Shown: one piece after another, positions 62,117 to 64,000 of the stretch | How the letters are laid out: the number at the start of each line of letters is the position of its first letter | Numbering within the stretch: position 1 is the stretch's first letter | Source of the DNA: a bacterium | Lineage (GTDB): Bacteria > Zhuqueibacterota > Zhuqueibacteria > Residuimicrobiales > Krinioviventaceae | Assembly: GCA_029561455.1 (NCBI GenBank) | Contig: JAKQIY010000047.1 | Coordinates: forward strand, 188,332-252,331 | Length of the DNA: 64,000 nt | Reading direction: 5' to 3' | Translations under genes and position numbers: made by a program | Notes under the pieces: generated by a model | Told to the model about the DNA's origin: nothing | What the model saw: the letters and a program-made list of their open reading frames with translations, nothing else | The model's database searches: none

Positions 62117-62851
62117 ATGATTCAAATCATTTATGGCAGAAACGCGGTGCTGGAGTGGTTTTATTCCGGCCTGTCGGTTACACAAATATTAATGACCGCC
62201 GACATGCAAATGCAAACCGCCCAAAAAATGCAGGAAATGGCCCGGCAAAGACAAATTCCGGTCAAGACCATGAACCGCCAACAGCTTACCCAGATCGCCG
62301 GTTCTGAAAACCATCAGGGCATTGCCGCCAAAGTTACGACCCCCGATTATGCCGAGCTTGAAGACCTACTGCTGGCTGCTGAAAATAAACAGGAAAAGCC
62401 CTTTATTGCCATTCTGGACGGCATTCAAGACCCACATAATTTGGGCGCCATCATCCGCTCAGCGGACGGCGCCGGGGTGCATGGACTTGTTATTCCCAAA
62501 GATCAGTCGGTCGATTTGACACCGACCGTTATAAAGGCTTCGGCAGGCGCGGCTGCACACGTACCGGTCGTTAAGGCCACCAATATTGCCAGGCTGATGG
62601 ATGAACTTAAAGAAAAGGGTTTCTGGATTACCGGTGTGGATCAGGAGGGAGATAAGAATTATGCCGAAGCCGATTATACCGGCGCTATTGCCCTGGTGTT
62701 GGGCAGCGAAGGCCGGGGAATCCGCCGCCTGGTGCGCGAAAAATGCGATTTCCTCGTTTCTATTCCAATGTATGGCAAGGTCAACTCGCTCAACGTGTCG
62801 GTAGCGGCAGCGTTGGTTTTCTTTGAAGCCAGAAAACATAAAAAACAGTAA
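62117..62851 (+). CDS. rlmB: 23S rRNA 2'-O-methyltransferase RlmB (SpoU/TrmH family)
   Basis: 244 residues. N-terminal substrate-binding domain (IIYGRNAVLEWF, then the NHQGIAAKV segment) and SpoU knot domain with motif 1 DPHNLGAIIRSADGAG, motif 2 LVLGSEGRGIRRLV and motif 3 IPMYGKVNSLNVSVAAAL. RlmB methylates G2251 of 23S rRNA; other TrmH paralogues are possible, but the RGRNAV-type start fits RlmB best. Located 28 bases after the cyclase gene and 18 before the membrane protease. Confidence 0.93.
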   Translation: MIQIIYGRNAVLEWFYSGLSVTQILMTADMQMQTAQKMQEMARQRQIPVKTMNRQQLTQIAGSENHQGIAAKVTTPDYAELEDLLLAAENKQEKPFIAILDGIQDPHNLGAIIRSADGAGVHGLVIPKDQSVDLTPTVIKASAGAAAHVPVVKATNIARLMDELKEKGFWITGVDQEGDKNYAEADYTGAIALVLGSEGRGIRRLVREKCDFLVSIPMYGKVNSLNVSVAAALVFFEARKHKKQ

Positions 62852-62869
62852 CCCGGATAAGGATGTTAT

Positions 62870-64000
62870 ATGAATACCAGGTTAAACGGTAAAGATTATC
62901 GTCTTCTAGTAATGTGCTTGTGTATTTCCATATTATCGGTATTAATTATAAGCCGCTATTTTTATCAGGCCTTTCCGGAAGCTTCCATCGAGTTCCAGGT
63001 TACCGGAAAAGAATCCCGGCTTATCGCCGATAAAGTTTTACAGGCGCAAAATTTGCACCTGGAGGGTTATCACCATTCGGCTATTTTTGATTATGATGAT
63101 AACGCCAAAACCTTTCTGGAAAAAGAACTGGGCGCCGAACAAGCCAACCGCATTATGGGTTCGCGGGTGCGGCTGTGGTACTGGAGCAACCGCTGGTTCA
63201 AACCCATGGAAAAGGAAGAGGTTACCGTCAATATCAGTCCTCAAGGCGAACTGACCGGGTTTGTGCATAAAATAGCGGAAGAAGCCGCCGGCGCCGGGTT
63301 AGCTTCCGATTCCGCCCGCGCCATAGCTCTCAATTTCCTGGCCTTTCAACTTGGCGTTCCCGTTGATTCGTTGGAATTTGTGGAAACAACTGTGCAGCAG
63401 CGTCCCAACCGCATCGATCATGCTTTCACCTGGAAAAACAAAAACTGGTCGGCTCTGGACGCTGAATATCGTTACAGTATTACAATTCAAGGCGACCAGG
63501 TCGGCTCCTGCTCAGAGTACCTGCATATTCCCGATAAATGGCAGCGTGATTATGAAAAGCTGCGCGCTAAAAATGACACCACCGGCTATATTGCGGCTTT
63601 TTTCCTGCTGCTCACCCTGGTTGCCATGCTGGTGACAATGATCCGTTATACCCGCCACCAGGATATAAAATGGAAAACCGCCCTGATTTACGGAATAATC
63701 GCCGCAGCTCTGACCCTACTTTCACAATTAAACTCTCTGCCTTTGGAAAAATTCTATTATATAACCACGGAATCATTTAAAGGATTTATATCACGACAGG
63801 TATTGCTCAGCCTCGTTTATGCCTTGTTAGCCGGGTTGGGCATTTTTTTCCTGACCGCAGCGGCGGAACCACTCTATCGTGAGAAATACCGGCACACACT
63901 TTCTCTGTGTAACATATTTAGCTGGCAAGGTCTGCGCAGCAAGCAGTTTTTTATTGCTGTTATCATCGGCCTGACGATGACCTTTGCTTTCTCCTGTTAC
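62870..64000 (+). CDS. CPBP-type intramembrane protease-like protein, N-terminal part
   Basis: 377 codons are visible and the frame is open at the window edge. ATG at 62870 with AAGGA 7 bases upstream. One N-terminal membrane helix (about 12-30) is followed by ~210 extracytoplasmic residues with a repeated alpha/beta look: DDNAKTFLEKELGAEQANRI, SNRWFKPMEKEEVTVNISP and HAFTWKNKN. Three or more membrane helices begin near 245. This N-terminal region resembles the one I know from long CPBP (Rce1-like) glutamic-type membrane proteases; the catalytic EExxxR part would lie beyond the window, so the assignment is tentative. Confidence 0.7.
   Translation, partial: MNTRLNGKDYRLLVMCLCISILSVLIISRYFYQAFPEASIEFQVTGKESRLIADKVLQAQNLHLEGYHHSAIFDYDDNAKTFLEKELGAEQANRIMGSRVRLWYWSNRWFKPMEKEEVTVNISPQGELTGFVHKIAEEAAGAGLASDSARAIALNFLAFQLGVPVDSLEFVETTVQQRPNRIDHAFTWKNKNWSALDAEYRYSITIQGDQVGSCSEYLHIPDKWQRDYEKLRAKNDTTGYIAAFFLLLTLVAMLVTMIRYTRHQDIKWKTALIYGIIAAALTLLSQLNSLPLEKFYYITTESFKGFISRQVLLSLVYALLAGLGIFFLTAAAEPLYREKYRHTLSLCNIFSWQGLRSKQFFIAVIIGLTMTFAFSCY

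Overview
The window looks like a chromosomal segment of an FCB-superphylum bacterium, more like Calditrichota, KSB1 or a neighbouring candidate phylum than a classical Bacteroidota member. Reasons: three secreted proteins end in type IX secretion (T9SS)-style sorting domains (genes at 1778-8377, 26843-29047 and 50079-51962). A PorV/PorQ-type outer-membrane protein is present. A GWxTD-domain protein (39151-40437) and an HExxH/PD40/outer-membrane-barrel protein (34068-37250) are types I associate with these phyla. Many genes have good Shine-Dalgarno sequences, which most Bacteroidota lack. The phylum assignment is inference only; there is no rRNA in the window.

Layout. 1-8377 (minus) is a cell-surface operon: a giant T9SS cargo with a metallophosphoesterase head and a long series of carboxypeptidase-regulatory-like domains, then a PorV-like protein and a second outer-membrane protein cut by the window edge. 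8854-19259 (minus) is the most unusual part: one apparent operon of a P-loop NTPase, five paralogous solenoid proteins built of 26-residue HEAT/LRV-like repeats, and a 773-residue protein with two complete radical SAM/SPASM modules. All five solenoid proteins share an N-terminus and a C-terminal tail with three or more His-x-Asp motifs and a Cys. Two intergenic gaps in the array hold truncated 5' ends of the radical SAM gene, so the array grew by tandem duplication of a solenoid-plus-maturase unit. 19682-26472 (plus) holds a TonB-dependent receptor with a MarR regulator, the two methylthiotransferases MtaB and MiaB, and a PIN-PhoH protein. 26843-33699 (minus) has a T9SS-sorted beta-propeller, a 1.3-kb repeat-rich gap, a Tat-type lipoprotein with Ig-like domains, and a membrane protein.

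34068-41919 (plus) carries the PD40/barrel protein, a homocysteine methyltransferase-MTHFR fusion, the GWxTD protein, a PHP phosphoesterase and a CDP-alcohol phosphatidyltransferase. 42073-45980 (minus) holds a Tat-lipoprotein sugar-isomerase-like protein, a methyltransferase with an N-terminal zinc-ribbon-like segment, an Asp/Glu racemase and a MauE-like/rhodanese redox pair. 46226-51962 has an AAE-type antiporter (plus), another repeat-rich gap, and an Nramp-family transporter and a GH44 glycosidase (minus). 52171-54100 (plus) is a BlaI regulator with an M56-M23 peptidase fusion; a DEAD-box helicase follows on the minus strand. 56769-64000 (plus) is L-fucose isomerase, D-Ala-D-Ala ligase, a CHASE2 adenylate cyclase, RlmB and the N-terminal part of a CPBP-type membrane protease.

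Intergenic DNA is rich in dispersed structured repeats: a 121-bp A element (three copies), a B element of about 220 bp (three copies plus fragments), a 151-bp hairpin family (two copies with compensatory arm changes) and clusters of short near-perfect hairpins. No tRNA, rRNA, CRISPR array or intact transposase was seen.
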